The notes: a model not told the origin generated them from the sequence alone. A stretch of 64,000 nt of DNA from Pseudomonas ceruminis (GCF_021602025.1 NZ_BQHW01000001.1:372001-436000); one strand, 5' to 3'. Shown: positions 1 through 8,644, counted from the first letter of the stretch. Made by a program: numbers and translations.

Positions 1-487
1 CTATGCCACGGGCGATGGCATACAGGGTGTCGGCTTCGACGAAGCTGGCGGTCGATGGAGTGGCAAACATCAATGTGCCCCAGCCCAGCAGCACGAATGG
101 CGCCGTATAGGCGATCAGCAGCTTGCCGCCGCGCTTGCGCCACTGGTGGGTGATGATGCTGGACATCCCGCCAGCGGCAATGATCAGCGGCGGCATGATC
201 GCCGACCACGGCAGTACCGCACTAATCAGGATGCCGATCAGCACGCCGTTGTAACAGTACAACCCGGCTTGGCGGTCAGCGCGGTCGTAGTGGCGGCGCT
301 GGGCAGTGAGCAAGCCGGCAAGGGCGCCGAGCAAGGCGCCGCCGACCAGGCTGGGCGCGGTCACCAGGATGGCCAGCAGGCAGCACAGGCCGCACAGGGG
401 GTTGCGCAGCAGCAGCACCTGGCTGAAGCCGTTGAGCAGCGCCGTGGCCCAGTCGGGGCACGGGTTGACGAAATTTTTGGTGTACAT
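1..487 (-). CDS. Urea transporter, N-terminal part (runs off the window)
   Basis: An open frame runs from an ATG at 487 down to base 2 without a stop, so only the first ~162 residues are here. The translation opens MYTKNFVNPCPDWATALLNG and continues with long hydrophobic segments; the stretch around residues 17-45 and a later YCYNGVLIGILISAVLPWSA segment look like the bacterial urea transporter (UT/Yut, PF03253) family, which moves urea across the inner membrane. The context fits: purine breakdown through ureidoglycolate releases urea, and the gene lies next to the glyoxylate operon, as I recall from P. putida KT2440. Its upstream side (488-665) holds a REP pair. Family assignment is by eye; a general membrane protein of another family is the main alternative. 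Confidence 0.7.
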   Translation of the reverse strand, partial: MYTKNFVNPCPDWATALLNGFSQVLLLRNPLCGLCCLLAILVTAPSLVGGALLGALAGLLTAQRRHYDRADRQAGLYCYNGVLIGILISAVLPWSAIMPPLIIAAGGMSSIITHQWRKRGGKLLIAYTAPFVLLGWGTLMFATPSTASFVEADTLYAIARGI

Positions 488-589
488 GGGGCAGTCAGTA
501 AGGTTGATGGAAGAGCGGTGGGCCTCTTCGGGCCTCGGTTTTGCGCAGGTCTGTTGTTGTGGTGCAGGGGGAGGGCTTTGCCCTCCATT

Positions 590-651
590 CGCGGGGCAAG
601 CCCGCTCCTACAGGTAGACCGCTTACCTTGTGGGAGCGGGCTTGCCCCGCG
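590..651. repeat. REP pair (inverted repetitive extragenic palindromes)
   Basis: Two copies of the P. putida REP core face each other: one arm at about 590-613 (GCGGGGCAAGCCCGCTCC) and the inverse arm at about 629-651 (GGGAGCGGGCTTGCCCCGCG). They sit between the urea transporter start and the pyk stop, in a 178-base gap that shows nothing else convincing. Such pairs (REPINs) are non-autonomous elements moved by RAYT transposases encoded elsewhere; they can also stabilise mRNA 3' ends. Confidence 0.9.
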
Positions 652-665
652 AAAGGGCCTTTGAA

Positions 666-2081
666 TCAGATCAAGGTCTCGATCCGCAGCGTATTAGTCG
701 AGCCCGGCTTGCCGAACGGCACACCGGCCGTGATCAGCAACGTGTCACCACGGCTGGCCATACCCTGCGCCTGGGCAATCTCCAGCGCGGTGGAAACCAC
801 CTCATCGACCTGACGCAGGCGGTCGTTGACCACCGAATGCACGCCCCAGGCAACGCTGAGGCGGCGCGCGGTGTTCAGGTTCGGTGTCAGGTTGAGGATC
901 GGTGCCCCTGGCCGCTCGCGGGCCGCGCGCAGGGTCGAGGCACCCGACTCGCTGTAGTTGACCAGCACCGCCACCGGCAGGATGCCGCTGATGCGGCGGA
1001 TGGCGCAGCTGATGGCGTCCGACACAGTGGCTTCGGCCTTAGGCCGGCCAACGTCGAGCTGGGCCTGGTAGTCCGGGCCGTTTTCCACCTGGCGGATGAT
1101 CTTGCTCATCATCTGCACCGCTTCGAGCGGGTAATCACCCGAAGCAGTCTCGGCCGACAACATGACCGCGTCGGCACCTTCGGCCACGGCGTTGGCCACG
1201 TCGGTGACTTCGGCACGGGTTGGCGCTGGCGAGAAACGCATGGACTCGAGCATCTGCGTGGCCACCACCACCGGTTTGCCCAGTTGGCGGCAGGTGCTGA
1301 TGATGCGCTTCTGGATTTGCGGCACGCTTTCGGCCGGCACTTCCACGCCAAGGTCACCGCGGGCCACCATGATCGCGTCTGCCAGTTCGGCGATGGCTTG
1401 CAGTTGTTCGACTGCCGATGGCTTCTCGATCTTGGCCATCAGGTAGGCACGGTCGCCAATCAACTGGCGCGCTTCAATGATGTCCTCAGGGCGTTGGACA
1501 AACGACAGGGCCACCCAGTCCACGCCCAGTTCCAGGCCAAAGGCCAGGTCGCGGCGGTCCTTTTCGGTGAGCGGGGAGAGGTCGAGTACTGCTTGCGGTA
1601 CGTTGACGCCCTTGCGATCGGACAACTCGCCACCGTTCAGCACTTCAGTGTCGATGGCGTCGTTGTGCTTGGCGGTGACGCGCAGCCGCAGCTTGCCGTC
1701 GTCCAGCAACAGGTCCATGCCGGGCTCAAGGGCTGCGATGATTTCAGGGTGTGGCAGGTTGACCCGGCGGCTGTCGCCCGGGGTCTTGTCCAGGTCCAGG
1801 CGCAGGGCCTGGCCGCGTTGCAGTTGCACCTTGCCTTGCGCGAAGCGGCCCACGCGCAGCTTCGGCCCCTGCAGGTCCATGAGGATGCCCAGCGGGTAGT
1901 TCAGTTGCTGCTCCACTTCGCGGATCCACTGGTAACGCAGGGCATGGTCGGCGTGTTCGCCGTGGCTGAAGTTGAGGCGGAAGATATTCACCCCGGCTTC
2001 GACCAGTTGGCGAATGTCGTCGATACCGTTGATCGCAGGGCCGAGGGTGGCAAGGATTTTGACTTTTTTATCAGGCGTCAT
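666..2081 (-). CDS. pykF: Pyruvate kinase, gcl-operon copy
   Basis: The 471-residue protein matches pyruvate kinase in length and motifs. The N-terminal ILATLGPA strand and the FRLNFSHG motif (34-41) are present. The active-site signature AYLMAKIEKPS lies at 212-222 with the catalytic Lys at 217, followed by VARGDLGVEVP (239-249) and further on MLSAETASGDYP. It converts phosphoenolpyruvate and ADP to pyruvate and ATP in the cytoplasm. The start overlaps the ttuD stop by 4 bases (ATGA), so the two are translationally coupled. As the last gene of the gcl-hyi-glxR-ttuD-pyk set it lets 2-phosphoglycerate from glyoxylate be drained to pyruvate. The symbol follows P. putida usage as I recall it; the genome should have a second pyruvate kinase gene elsewhere. 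Confidence 0.95.
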   Translation of the reverse strand: MTPDKKVKILATLGPAINGIDDIRQLVEAGVNIFRLNFSHGEHADHALRYQWIREVEQQLNYPLGILMDLQGPKLRVGRFAQGKVQLQRGQALRLDLDKTPGDSRRVNLPHPEIIAALEPGMDLLLDDGKLRLRVTAKHNDAIDTEVLNGGELSDRKGVNVPQAVLDLSPLTEKDRRDLAFGLELGVDWVALSFVQRPEDIIEARQLIGDRAYLMAKIEKPSAVEQLQAIAELADAIMVARGDLGVEVPAESVPQIQKRIISTCRQLGKPVVVATQMLESMRFSPAPTRAEVTDVANAVAEGADAVMLSAETASGDYPLEAVQMMSKIIRQVENGPDYQAQLDVGRPKAEATVSDAISCAIRRISGILPVAVLVNYSESGASTLRAARERPGAPILNLTPNLNTARRLSVAWGVHSVVNDRLRQVDEVVSTALEIAQAQGMASRGDTLLITAGVPFGKPGSTNTLRIETLI

Positions 2082-3352
2082 GATTGGGCAGTCTCGAGGA
2101 TCAGGATGGCGCGGAAGTCGTTGACGTTGGTGCGGGTCGGTTCGGTGACGATCAGCGCCTCCAGCGCGGCGAAATAGCCATAGCCGTTGTTGTTGTCCAA
2201 CTCGTCGCTGGCCGACAGGCCCAGGGCCTCGGCGCGGGCGTAGCTGCCTGGGGTCATGAAGGCGCCGGCGTTTTCTTCCGAGCCATCGATGCCGTCGGTG
2301 TCGCCGGCCAGGGCGTATACGCCCGGGAGGCCTTTGAGGCTTTCGGTGAGGCTGAGCAGGAACTCGGCGTTGCGCCCGCCACGGCCGTTGCCGCGTACGG
2401 TCACGGTGGTTTCGCCGCCGGACAGGATCACGCAGGGGGCCTTCAATGGCTGGCCATGCTGGACGATCTGCCGGGTGATACCGGCGTGCACCTTGGCCAC
2501 CTCGCGGGATTCACCTTCCAGGTCGCCGAGGATCAGCGGGCTGAAACCCGCCTGTCGCGCTTTGACCGCAGCCGCTTCGAGTGATTGCTGGGGTTTGGCG
2601 ATCAGCTGGAAGTGGCTGCGGGCCAAGGCTGGGTCATCGGCCTTAACGGTTTCCGAAGCCGGGTTGTTCAGCCAGTCGATGACTGCTTTGGGCGCTTCGA
2701 TGTTGTAGCGTTTCAGAATCGCCAGGGCGTCAGCCGACGTGCTTGGGTCGGCCACGGTGGGGCCAGAGGCGATCACGGTGGCCAGGTCGCCCGGTACATC
2801 AGAAATGGCATAGGTGTAGACCGTGGCCGGCCAGCAGGCCTTGGCCAGGCGGCCGCCCTTGATCGCCGAGAGGTGCTTGCGCACGCAGTTCATCTCGCCG
2901 ATGGTGGCGCCGGATTTCAGCAGTGCCTTGTTGATCTGCTGCTTGTCGGCCAGGGTAAGGCCCTCGGCCGGCAGTGCCAGCAGCGCGGAACCACCGCCAG
3001 ACAGCAGGAAGATGACGCGGTCGTCTTCGTTGAGGTTACTGACCAAGTCCAGTACGCGTTTGGCCACGGCCAGGCCGGCGGCGTCGGGGACCGGGTGGGC
3101 GGCTTCGACCACCTCGATCTTCTGGCAGTGGGCACCATGGCCATAACGTGTGACCACCAGCCCGCAGACTTCGCCCTGCCAGCTTTTCTCGACCACTTCG
3201 GCCATGGCGGCTGCGGCCTTGCCGGCGCCGATGACGATGACCCGGCCGCTACGGTCGGCGGGCAGGTAGGGTTCGAGGACTTGACGCGGATGGGCGGCGG
3301 CGATGGCTGTGTCGAACAGCTCGCGGAGAAGTTTTTGCGGATCGACCGACAT
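2078..3352 (-). CDS. ttuD: Glycerate 2-kinase / hydroxypyruvate reductase (TtuD, MOFRL family)
   Basis: The 424-residue protein fits the GckA/TtuD family (MOFRL domain). Visible are an N-terminal glycine-rich VIVIGAGKAAAAMAEVVE segment (residues ~38-55), the FLLSGGGSALLALP loop and a C-terminal GGRNAEFLLSLT region. Family members were first annotated as hydroxypyruvate reductases and are now generally regarded as glycerate 2-kinases, giving 2-phosphoglycerate. The ATG at 3352 is clear and the stop overlaps pyk. Here it follows glxR, whose product D-glycerate would be the substrate, with 184 bases between them that hold a terminator-like hairpin, so its expression may be partly separated from gcl-hyi-glxR. 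Confidence 0.92.
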   Translation of the reverse strand: MSVDPQKLLRELFDTAIAAAHPRQVLEPYLPADRSGRVIVIGAGKAAAAMAEVVEKSWQGEVCGLVVTRYGHGAHCQKIEVVEAAHPVPDAAGLAVAKRVLDLVSNLNEDDRVIFLLSGGGSALLALPAEGLTLADKQQINKALLKSGATIGEMNCVRKHLSAIKGGRLAKACWPATVYTYAISDVPGDLATVIASGPTVADPSTSADALAILKRYNIEAPKAVIDWLNNPASETVKADDPALARSHFQLIAKPQQSLEAAAVKARQAGFSPLILGDLEGESREVAKVHAGITRQIVQHGQPLKAPCVILSGGETTVTVRGNGRGGRNAEFLLSLTESLKGLPGVYALAGDTDGIDGSEENAGAFMTPGSYARAEALGLSASDELDNNNGYGYFAALEALIVTEPTRTNVNDFRAILILETAQS

Positions 3353-3385
3353 GGCAGGCTCCCAATTATTGTTGTTCTGCAGAAT

Positions 3386-3431
3386 CGAAAACGCCCCTGG
3401 AACTGCCTCCGTGCAGGCCGAACCAGGGGCG
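3386..3431 (-). terminator. Terminator-like hairpin inside the gcl operon
   Basis: A perfect 9-base stem pairs CGCCCCTGG (3392-3400) with CCAGGGGCG (3423-3431). Read on the minus strand the hairpin is followed by TTTTCG, the layout of a Rho-independent terminator or attenuator. It lies after glxR and before ttuD, in the direction of transcription. A second hairpin without a T-run (GGGCTGCC/GGCAGCCC, 3511-3527) sits just after the glxR stop. Confidence 0.6.
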
Positions 3432-3536
3432 GGTGTTGCTCGGTGGTGAATTCATCGCTGGCAAGCCGGCGCCCGCAAGTAGTGCGCGGGGCGCAAGGTG
3501 TGCGGCGATTGGGCTGCCAGGCAGCCCGAATTCAAA

Positions 3537-4430
3537 TCATTTGTCGTCGCGGATCGAGAAGTTGGCCATGTGCTCCAGGCCTTTGATCAGCGCCGAGTGG
3601 TCCCAGTTGCTGCCGCCCAGGGCAGCGCAGGTGTTGAACACTTGCTGTGCATTGGAGGTGTTGGGCAGGTTGATGCCCAACTCCTTGGCGCCTTGCAGGG
3701 CCAGGTTCAGGTCCTTCTGGTGCAGGCTGATGCGGAAGCCTGGGTCGAAGGTGCCCTTGATCATGCGCTCGGCATGCACTTCAAGGATTTTCGACGAGGC
3801 AAAACCGCCCATCAGTGCTTCACGCACCTTGGCTGGATCGGCGCCGTTCTTGGCGGCGAACAGCAGCGCTTCACTGACTGCCTGGATGTTCAGGGCGACA
3901 ATGATCTGGTTGGCGACCTTGGCCGTCTGGCCATCGCCGTTGCCGCCGACGCGGGTAATGTTCTTGCCCATGGCTTCGAACAGCGGCAGGGCGCGTTCGA
4001 ACGCTTTCGGGCAGCCACCGACCATGATGCTCAGGGTCGCGGCCTTGGCGCCCACTTCACCGCCCGACACCGGTGCGTCCAGGTAGGCGGCGCCAGTGGC
4101 CTTGATCTTCTCGGCAAAGGCCTTGGTGGCGGTGGGGGAGATCGAGCTCATGTCGATCACCACCTTGTTCGGGCCGGCGCCTTCGGCAACGCCGTTTTCA
4201 CCGAACAGTACGGCTTCGACCTGCGGGGTATCCGGCACCATGACAATGATGAACTCAGCTTCCTGGGCCACTTCCTTCGGGTTGGCCAGGGCCACTGCGC
4301 CAGCGGCGACCAGGTCGGCTGGGGCGACATCGTGGTGGGTGGAAACGAACAGGCTGTGACCTGCCTTTTGCAGGTTCTGGGCCATGGGCTTGCCCATGAT
4401 GCCGGTGCCGATGAAACCGATTTTAGCCAT
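3537..4430 (-). CDS. glxR: Tartronate semialdehyde reductase (2-hydroxy-3-oxopropionate reductase)
   Basis: The 297 residues fit the beta-hydroxyacid dehydrogenase family. The NAD(P)-binding motif GFIGTGIMGKPMA is at residues 5-17, the substrate-binding DAPVSGGEVGA at 118-128, and the family catalytic lysine is K171 in GQTAKVANQ. It reduces tartronate semialdehyde, made from two glyoxylates by Gcl, to D-glycerate. The start is the ATG at 4430; 88 bases separate it from hyi and hold one arm of a REP pair. GlxR and GarR are close relatives, and position in the gcl operon decides the name. Confidence 0.95.
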   Translation of the reverse strand: MAKIGFIGTGIMGKPMAQNLQKAGHSLFVSTHHDVAPADLVAAGAVALANPKEVAQEAEFIIVMVPDTPQVEAVLFGENGVAEGAGPNKVVIDMSSISPTATKAFAEKIKATGAAYLDAPVSGGEVGAKAATLSIMVGGCPKAFERALPLFEAMGKNITRVGGNGDGQTAKVANQIIVALNIQAVSEALLFAAKNGADPAKVREALMGGFASSKILEVHAERMIKGTFDPGFRISLHQKDLNLALQGAKELGINLPNTSNAQQVFNTCAALGGSNWDHSALIKGLEHMANFSIRDDK

Positions 4431-4483
4431 GAGAATGTGCCTCTTGTATTTGTATGTTCATGTTCCCGGGGGAGCCCTGAACC

Positions 4484-4573
4484 CTGTGGGAGCGGGCTCG
4501 CCCCGCGAATGCGGTGGTTCAGGCTGTGGTGGTGTCCTTGCGGGCGCTTTCCCGGGGCAAGCCTGCTCCCACG
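4484..4573. repeat. REP pair overlapping the hyi 3' end
   Basis: One REP arm, TGTGGGAGCGGGCTCGCCCC, lies at about 4484-4507 in the hyi-glxR gap; the inverse arm, GGGGCAAGCCTGCTCCCACG, lies at about 4554-4573 inside the last codons of hyi. The hyi stop codon (4519-4521) falls between the arms, so the element supplies coding sequence. Confidence 0.85.
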
Positions 4574-5343
4574 TGGGTTTTAAGCCAGCCCAGGCCTGCT
4601 TCGGTGGTGGTCAGCGGCTTGTACTCTGCGCCCACCCAGCCCTGGTAGCCGATGCGGTCCAGGTGCTCGAACAGGAAGCGGTAGTTGATTTCGCCAGTAC
4701 CCGGCTCGTTACGGCCTGGGTTGTCGGCCAGCTGGATGTGGTTGATCAGGTTGAGGTTGGCTTCCATGGTGCGAGCCAGGTCACCTTCCATGATCTGCAT
4801 GTGGTAGATGTCGTACTGCAGGAACAGGTTGTCGCTGCCGACTTCGGCCTGGATGTCCAGCGCCTGCCGGGTGGTATTCAGGTAGAAGCCTGGGATGTCG
4901 AGGGTGTTGATCATTTCCATGACCAAGCGAATGCCGGCGGCCTTCAATTTGTCGGCGGCGAACTTCAGGTTCTCGACGAACGTCCTGCGCACATCGGCGC
5001 ACTGCAAGCCTTGCGGGCGAATGCCGGCCAGGCAGTTGACCTGGGTGTTGCCCAGGACCTTGGCGTATTCGATAGCCTTGTCGACACCGGCGCGGAATTC
5101 GTCGACGCGGTCAGGATGGCAAGCGATACCGCGCTCGCCCTTGCCCCAGTCGCCGGCTGGCAGGTTGAACAGCACCTGGGTCAGGCCGTGGGCTTCGAGC
5201 TGTTGCTTGATGTCGGCAGCGCTGAAGTCGTAGGGAAAGAGGTATTCGACGCCGCTGAAACCAGCGTCGGCGGCAGCCTTGAAGCGGGCCAGGAAGTCCT
5301 GTTCGGTGAACAGCATGGACAAGTTGGCAGCGAAGCGAGGCAT
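4519..5343 (-). CDS. hyi: Hydroxypyruvate isomerase with a REP-derived C-terminal tail
   Basis: The 274-residue protein starts MPRFAANLSMLFTEQDFLAR and has the xylose-isomerase-like TIM barrel of the Hyi family, with metal-site regions around MEMINTLDIPG and GAEYKP near the C-terminus. It interconverts hydroxypyruvate and tartronate semialdehyde next to Gcl and GlxR. E. coli Hyi is about 258 residues. Here the barrel seems to end at GLGWLKTH, after which come ~18 residues beginning VGAGLPRES, the typical translation of a P. putida REP. The tail is therefore probably a recent read-through extension without its own fold. The gene is 58 bases downstream of gcl, on the same strand. Confidence 0.93.
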   Translation of the reverse strand: MPRFAANLSMLFTEQDFLARFKAAADAGFSGVEYLFPYDFSAADIKQQLEAHGLTQVLFNLPAGDWGKGERGIACHPDRVDEFRAGVDKAIEYAKVLGNTQVNCLAGIRPQGLQCADVRRTFVENLKFAADKLKAAGIRLVMEMINTLDIPGFYLNTTRQALDIQAEVGSDNLFLQYDIYHMQIMEGDLARTMEANLNLINHIQLADNPGRNEPGTGEINYRFLFEHLDRIGYQGWVGAEYKPLTTTEAGLGWLKTHVGAGLPRESARKDTTTA

Positions 5344-5401
5344 GAGTTGTCTCCTTGCAATGAAGGCCCCCGGCCTGGGCGGTTGCGGGGGCGTCAGGCG
5401 A

Positions 5402-7177
5402 TCAGTCCAGCAGCGAGATGGCGGTTGGCGCGTCGTTACCGACCAGCGCCAGGTCTTCGAACTCGTTGACCGCGTTTATCTCGGTGCCCATGGAAATGTT
5501 GGTCACACGCTCGAGAATCACTTCCACCACCACCGGTACGCGGAACTCTTCGGCCATCTTCTGTGCCTTGAGCAGGGCAGGTGCGATGTCAGCCGGTTCG
5601 AACACGCGGATGGCTTTGCAGCCCAGGCCTTCGACCACGGCGACGTGATCGACCCCGTAAGTGGCGGCATCGGTGGCGTTGATGTTCTCGAACGCCAGTT
5701 GTACACAGTAATCCATGTCGAAGCCACGTTGTGCCTGACGGATCAGGCCCAGGTACGCGTTGTTCACCAAGACGTGGACATAGGGCAGGTTGAATTGCGC
5801 GCCCACGGCCAGTTCTTCGATCATGAACTGGAAGTCGTAGTCACCGGACAGCGCAACGACCTTGCGTTTCGGGTCAGCCTTCACCACACCCAATGCTGCC
5901 GGGATGGTCCACCCCAGCGGGCCGGCCTGGCCGCAGTTGATCCAGTGGCGTGGTTTGTACACGTGCAGGAACTGCGCGCCGGCGATCTGCGACAGGCCGA
6001 TGGTGCTGACGTAGCAGGTGTCCTTGCCAAATACCTGGTTCATTTCTTCGTAGACGCGCTGCGGCTTGACCGGCACGTTGTCGAAGTGGGTCTTGCGCTG
6101 CAGGCTCGACTTGCGCGCCTGGCAGTCTTCCAGCCAGGCCTTGCGGCACTTCAGCTTGCCGGCTGCTTTCCATTCGCGGGCCACTTCGATAAACACGTCC
6201 AGCGCCAGGCCTGCGTCGGAAACAATGCCCAGGTCCGGGGTGAACACCCGGCCGATCTGGGTCGGTTCGATATCGACATGCACGAATTTGCGGCCTTCGG
6301 TGTACACGTCGACAGAACCGGTATGGCGGTTGGCCCAGCGGTTACCGATGCCGAACACCAGGTCGGACTTGAGCAGGGTGGCGTTGCCGTAGCGGTGCGA
6401 GGTCTGCAGGCCGACCATGCCGACCATCTGTGCGTGGTCGTCGGGGATGGTACCCCAGCCCATCAGGGTCGGGATGACCGGCACGCCGGTCAGCTCGGCG
6501 AATTCGACCAGTTTGTCGCTGGCGTCGGCGTTGATGATGCCGCCACCGGCGACCAGCAGCGGGCGCTCGGCGTCATTGAGCAGGGCCAGGGCCTTTTCGG
6601 CCTGAACGCGCGTGGCCGATGGCTTGTGCACTGGCAGTGGCTCGTAGGCGTCGATGTCGAATTCGATCTCGGCCATTTGCACATCGAACGGCAGGTCGAT
6701 CAGCACAGGGCCTGGGCGGCCGGTGCGCATTTCGTAGAAGGCCTTCTGGAAGGCGTAGGGCACCTGGCCTGGCTCCAGTACGGTGGTGGCCCACTTGGTT
6801 ACCGGCTTGACGATGCTGGTGATGTCGACCGCCTGGAAGTCTTCCTTGTGCAGGCGCGCACGCGGTGCCTGGCCGGTGATGCAGAGAATCGGGATGGAGT
6901 CGGCCGAGGCACTGTAAAGGCCGGTGACCATGTCGGTACCGGCAGGGCCGGAAGTACCGATGCACACGCCGATGTTGCCTGGGTTGGCGCGGGTGTAGCC
7001 CTCGGCCATGTGCGAGGCGCCTTCGACGTGGCGAGCGAGGACGTGATCGATGCCACCGACTTTCTTCAGGGCCGAGTACAACGGATTGATGGCAGCCCCC
7101 GGGATGCCGAACGCGGTATCTACACCTTCACGGCGCATGACCAGAACGGCTGCATCGATTGCTCTCATTTTGCTCAT
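5402..7177 (-). CDS. gcl: Glyoxylate carboligase (tartronate-semialdehyde synthase)
   Basis: The 591-residue protein fits the thiamine-diphosphate enzyme family (acetolactate synthase fold). It condenses two glyoxylates to tartronate semialdehyde and CO2. The segment [15 protein letters not shown] places Val at residue 51, where most ThDP enzymes have a catalytic glutamate; a Val here is the known hallmark of E. coli Gcl. FAD-region motifs and a C-terminal ThDP-binding GDYDFQF stretch are visible. It is the first gene of the operon gcl-hyi-glxR-(hairpin)-ttuD-pyk and is transcribed away from the GlcG-like gene. A TTGTATACAA palindrome lies 26 bases before the start codon, a good place for repression by GclR. 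Confidence 0.97.
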   Translation of the reverse strand: MSKMRAIDAAVLVMRREGVDTAFGIPGAAINPLYSALKKVGGIDHVLARHVEGASHMAEGYTRANPGNIGVCIGTSGPAGTDMVTGLYSASADSIPILCITGQAPRARLHKEDFQAVDITSIVKPVTKWATTVLEPGQVPYAFQKAFYEMRTGRPGPVLIDLPFDVQMAEIEFDIDAYEPLPVHKPSATRVQAEKALALLNDAERPLLVAGGGIINADASDKLVEFAELTGVPVIPTLMGWGTIPDDHAQMVGMVGLQTSHRYGNATLLKSDLVFGIGNRWANRHTGSVDVYTEGRKFVHVDIEPTQIGRVFTPDLGIVSDAGLALDVFIEVAREWKAAGKLKCRKAWLEDCQARKSSLQRKTHFDNVPVKPQRVYEEMNQVFGKDTCYVSTIGLSQIAGAQFLHVYKPRHWINCGQAGPLGWTIPAALGVVKADPKRKVVALSGDYDFQFMIEELAVGAQFNLPYVHVLVNNAYLGLIRQAQRGFDMDYCVQLAFENINATDAATYGVDHVAVVEGLGCKAIRVFEPADIAPALLKAQKMAEEFRVPVVVEVILERVTNISMGTEINAVNEFEDLALVGNDAPTAISLLD

Positions 7178-7202
7178 GGTTTGTGCCTCATCGATTTTGT
7201 AA

Positions 7203-7212
7203 TTGTATACAA
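7203..7212. promoter_or_regulatory. Predicted GclR operator, gcl side
   Basis: Perfect 10-base palindrome TTGTATACAA, 26 bases upstream of the gcl ATG. The same word occurs 140 bases away on the GlcG-like gene side and recurs before puuE. Palindromes of this GTATAC type are usual for FCD-type GntR regulators. Assignment to GclR is inference from the pattern and from reported control of gcl by that regulator in P. putida. Confidence 0.65.
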
Positions 7213-7342
7213 CTTGCTTTGCGGCAGAGTGTATTCACGCCTGATGGTTCAGGTCAATGGATTTTCATCGGGGGAAAGCGCTTTCGTCGGAGCGCCCGCG
7301 AAAAAGGCGTTTCGTCTGATTCGGTACGATCGTTTCAAAATA

Positions 7343-7352
7343 TTGTATACAA
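7343..7352. promoter_or_regulatory. Predicted GclR operator, GlcG-like gene side
   Basis: Second perfect TTGTATACAA copy in the 258-base divergent region, 84 bases before the start of the GlcG-like gene. Its centre is 140 bases from the gcl-proximal copy. Confidence 0.62.
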
Positions 7353-7435
7353 AAACATTGTCTGTTGTGTTCTATTTGCTGCATCGGTTTTCAAACTGCC
7401 CTCAGGGCTTCTCACAACAAGAAGAGGACCTTTCC

Positions 7436-7876
7436 ATGAATGCTTTGAACCTCAAGGTCGCAGTCAGCCTGGTGAACGCCGCGCTGGCTGCGGGCCGCAA
7501 GATCAACGCCGCGCCGCTGACGGTGGCGGTGCTCGATGCCGGCGGGCATGTGCTGGCCTTGCAGCGCGAGGACGGTGCCAGCCTGATTCGCCCCGACGTG
7601 GCCACGGGCAAGGCCTGGAGCGCGATCGCCCTGGGCAAGGGGTCGCGCTTGCTGGCGCTGGATGCACAGCAGCGACCGGCGTTTTTTGCTGCATTGAATG
7701 GCTTGGGTGAGCGGCCGGTGGTGCCGGCGCCGGGTGGCGTGCTGATACGGGATCAGGGCGGCAAGGTGCTGGGCGCAGTGGGGATCAGCGGCGATACGTC
7801 GGATATCGATGAGCAGTGCGCGATCAGTGCAATCGAGGAAGTAGGGCTGACGGCGGATGCCGGCGTAGTGGCGTGA
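7436..7876 (+). CDS. GlcG/HbpS-like protein (DUF336), divergent from gcl
   Basis: The likely start is the ATG at 7436, preceded by AAGAAGAGGACC, an excellent ribosome binding site; the same frame stays open far upstream but only as antisense of gcl. The product is 146 residues with the GlcG/HbpS pattern: a helical N-terminus, then TVAVLDAGGHVLALQREDGA, and a glycine-rich GGVLIRDQGGKVLGAVGISG followed by DEQCAISAIE. No signal peptide is seen, so it is probably cytoplasmic. Members of this family are often encoded beside glycolate and glyoxylate genes, and some bind haem, but their role is not settled. Sharing a two-operator intergenic region with gcl suggests joint control and a job in glyoxylate or related C2 metabolism. 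Confidence 0.85.
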   Translation: MNALNLKVAVSLVNAALAAGRKINAAPLTVAVLDAGGHVLALQREDGASLIRPDVATGKAWSAIALGKGSRLLALDAQQRPAFFAALNGLGERPVVPAPGGVLIRDQGGKVLGAVGISGDTSDIDEQCAISAIEEVGLTADAGVVA

Positions 7877-7889
7877 GTTTTTCGGCTGT

Positions 7890-8035
7890 ACCGGCCTCAT
7901 CGCCGGCAAGCGTGGGCCAGCCTGTGAGGCCTGTGGCAGCGGGCTTGCCCCGCGCGGTGGTTGGCACCGGCTTCGCCGGTGAGGTACCTCACAGGGTTTG
8001 TGTGCAAGCCAGCTTACCGGCGACCGTGCCTGTCA
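7890..8035. repeat. Degenerate REP-like palindromes after the GlcG-like gene
   Basis: The gap between two converging genes contains several imperfect inverted stretches: CGCCGGCAAGCGTGGGCC, GCAGCGGGCTTGCCCCGCG (about 7936-7956) and CACCGGCTTCGCCGGTGA (about 7967-7984), which folds into a hairpin. These resemble decayed REP elements and may act as the shared 3' end of the GlcG-like gene and the tetR gene. Confidence 0.6.
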
Positions 8036-8644
8036 GGCTGCCTCGGGCTCACAGCCCTTGAGCACCAGCCGAATGATGGTCTCGGCCGCTGCTTCGTAAT
8101 CACTGTCAGCCAACTTGGCCTTGCCGGTGATCACCGAAATCTGCCAGTCAAAATCGGCATAGGTCTGCGTCGCCGCCCAGATGCTGAACATCAGGTGATG
8201 CGGGTCGACATTGGCAATCTGCCCGCGTTCGATCCAGCGCTGAATGCACTCGATGTTATGGCGAGCCTGCTCGTTGAGCTGCTCCACCTGGCTGGGCGAG
8301 AGGTGCGGCGCACCGTGCATGATCTCGCTGGCGAACACCTTGGACGCATGCGGCAAGTCGCGCGAGATGCGGATCTTCGAGCGGATGTACGAACTCAGCA
8401 CTTCCTTTGGATCGCCATCGGCATTGAACGGTGTCGATGCCTGCATGATCGGCGCGATGATGCTCTCAAGGACCTCACGGTAGAGGTTGTCCTTGGATTT
8501 GAAATAGTAGTAGACGTTCGGCTTGGGCAGGCCGGCCTTGGCCGCGATATCGCTGGTTTTGGTGGCCGCGAAGCCCTTGTCGGCGAATTCCTCGCTGGCT
8601 GCGCGTAGGATCAGTTCCTTGTTGCGCTCGCGAATGGTGCTCAT
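8033..8644 (-). CDS. TetR-family regulator of the RutR type
   Basis: The start is taken at 8644 (MSTIRERNKE); a longer frame to 8752 lacks family character. The 203 residues have a TetR helix-turn-helix at ~26-48 (GFAATKTSDIAAKAGLPKPN then VYYYFKSKDNLY). The C-terminal part follows E. coli RutR closely: YIRSKIRISRDLPHASKVFASEI and MFSIWAATQTYADFD have direct counterparts there. RutR senses uracil or thymine and binds TTGACCAnnTGGTCAA. Sites with that 16-base layout occur in this window upstream of xdhA, the AzgA-type permease and a Tsx-like channel, so this protein probably represses or activates purine uptake and xanthine oxidation genes. Ligand and gene name are not known from sequence. Confidence 0.88.
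   Translation of the reverse strand: MSTIRERNKELILRAASEEFADKGFAATKTSDIAAKAGLPKPNVYYYFKSKDNLYREVLESIIAPIMQASTPFNADGDPKEVLSSYIRSKIRISRDLPHASKVFASEIMHGAPHLSPSQVEQLNEQARHNIECIQRWIERGQIANVDPHHLMFSIWAATQTYADFDWQISVITGKAKLADSDYEAAAETIIRLVLKGCEPEAA

Noticed and set aside
630-2177. Long open frame (515 codons) on the plus strand across pyk
   Set aside because: It is antisense to a clear pyruvate kinase gene and reads as His/Arg/Gly-rich low-complexity protein, the usual mirror of GC-rich Pseudomonas codon use.
5279-7876. 865-codon plus-strand frame across gcl
   Set aside because: Only its last 146 codons (the GlcG-like gene, from 7436) have family character and a ribosome binding site; the rest mirrors gcl.
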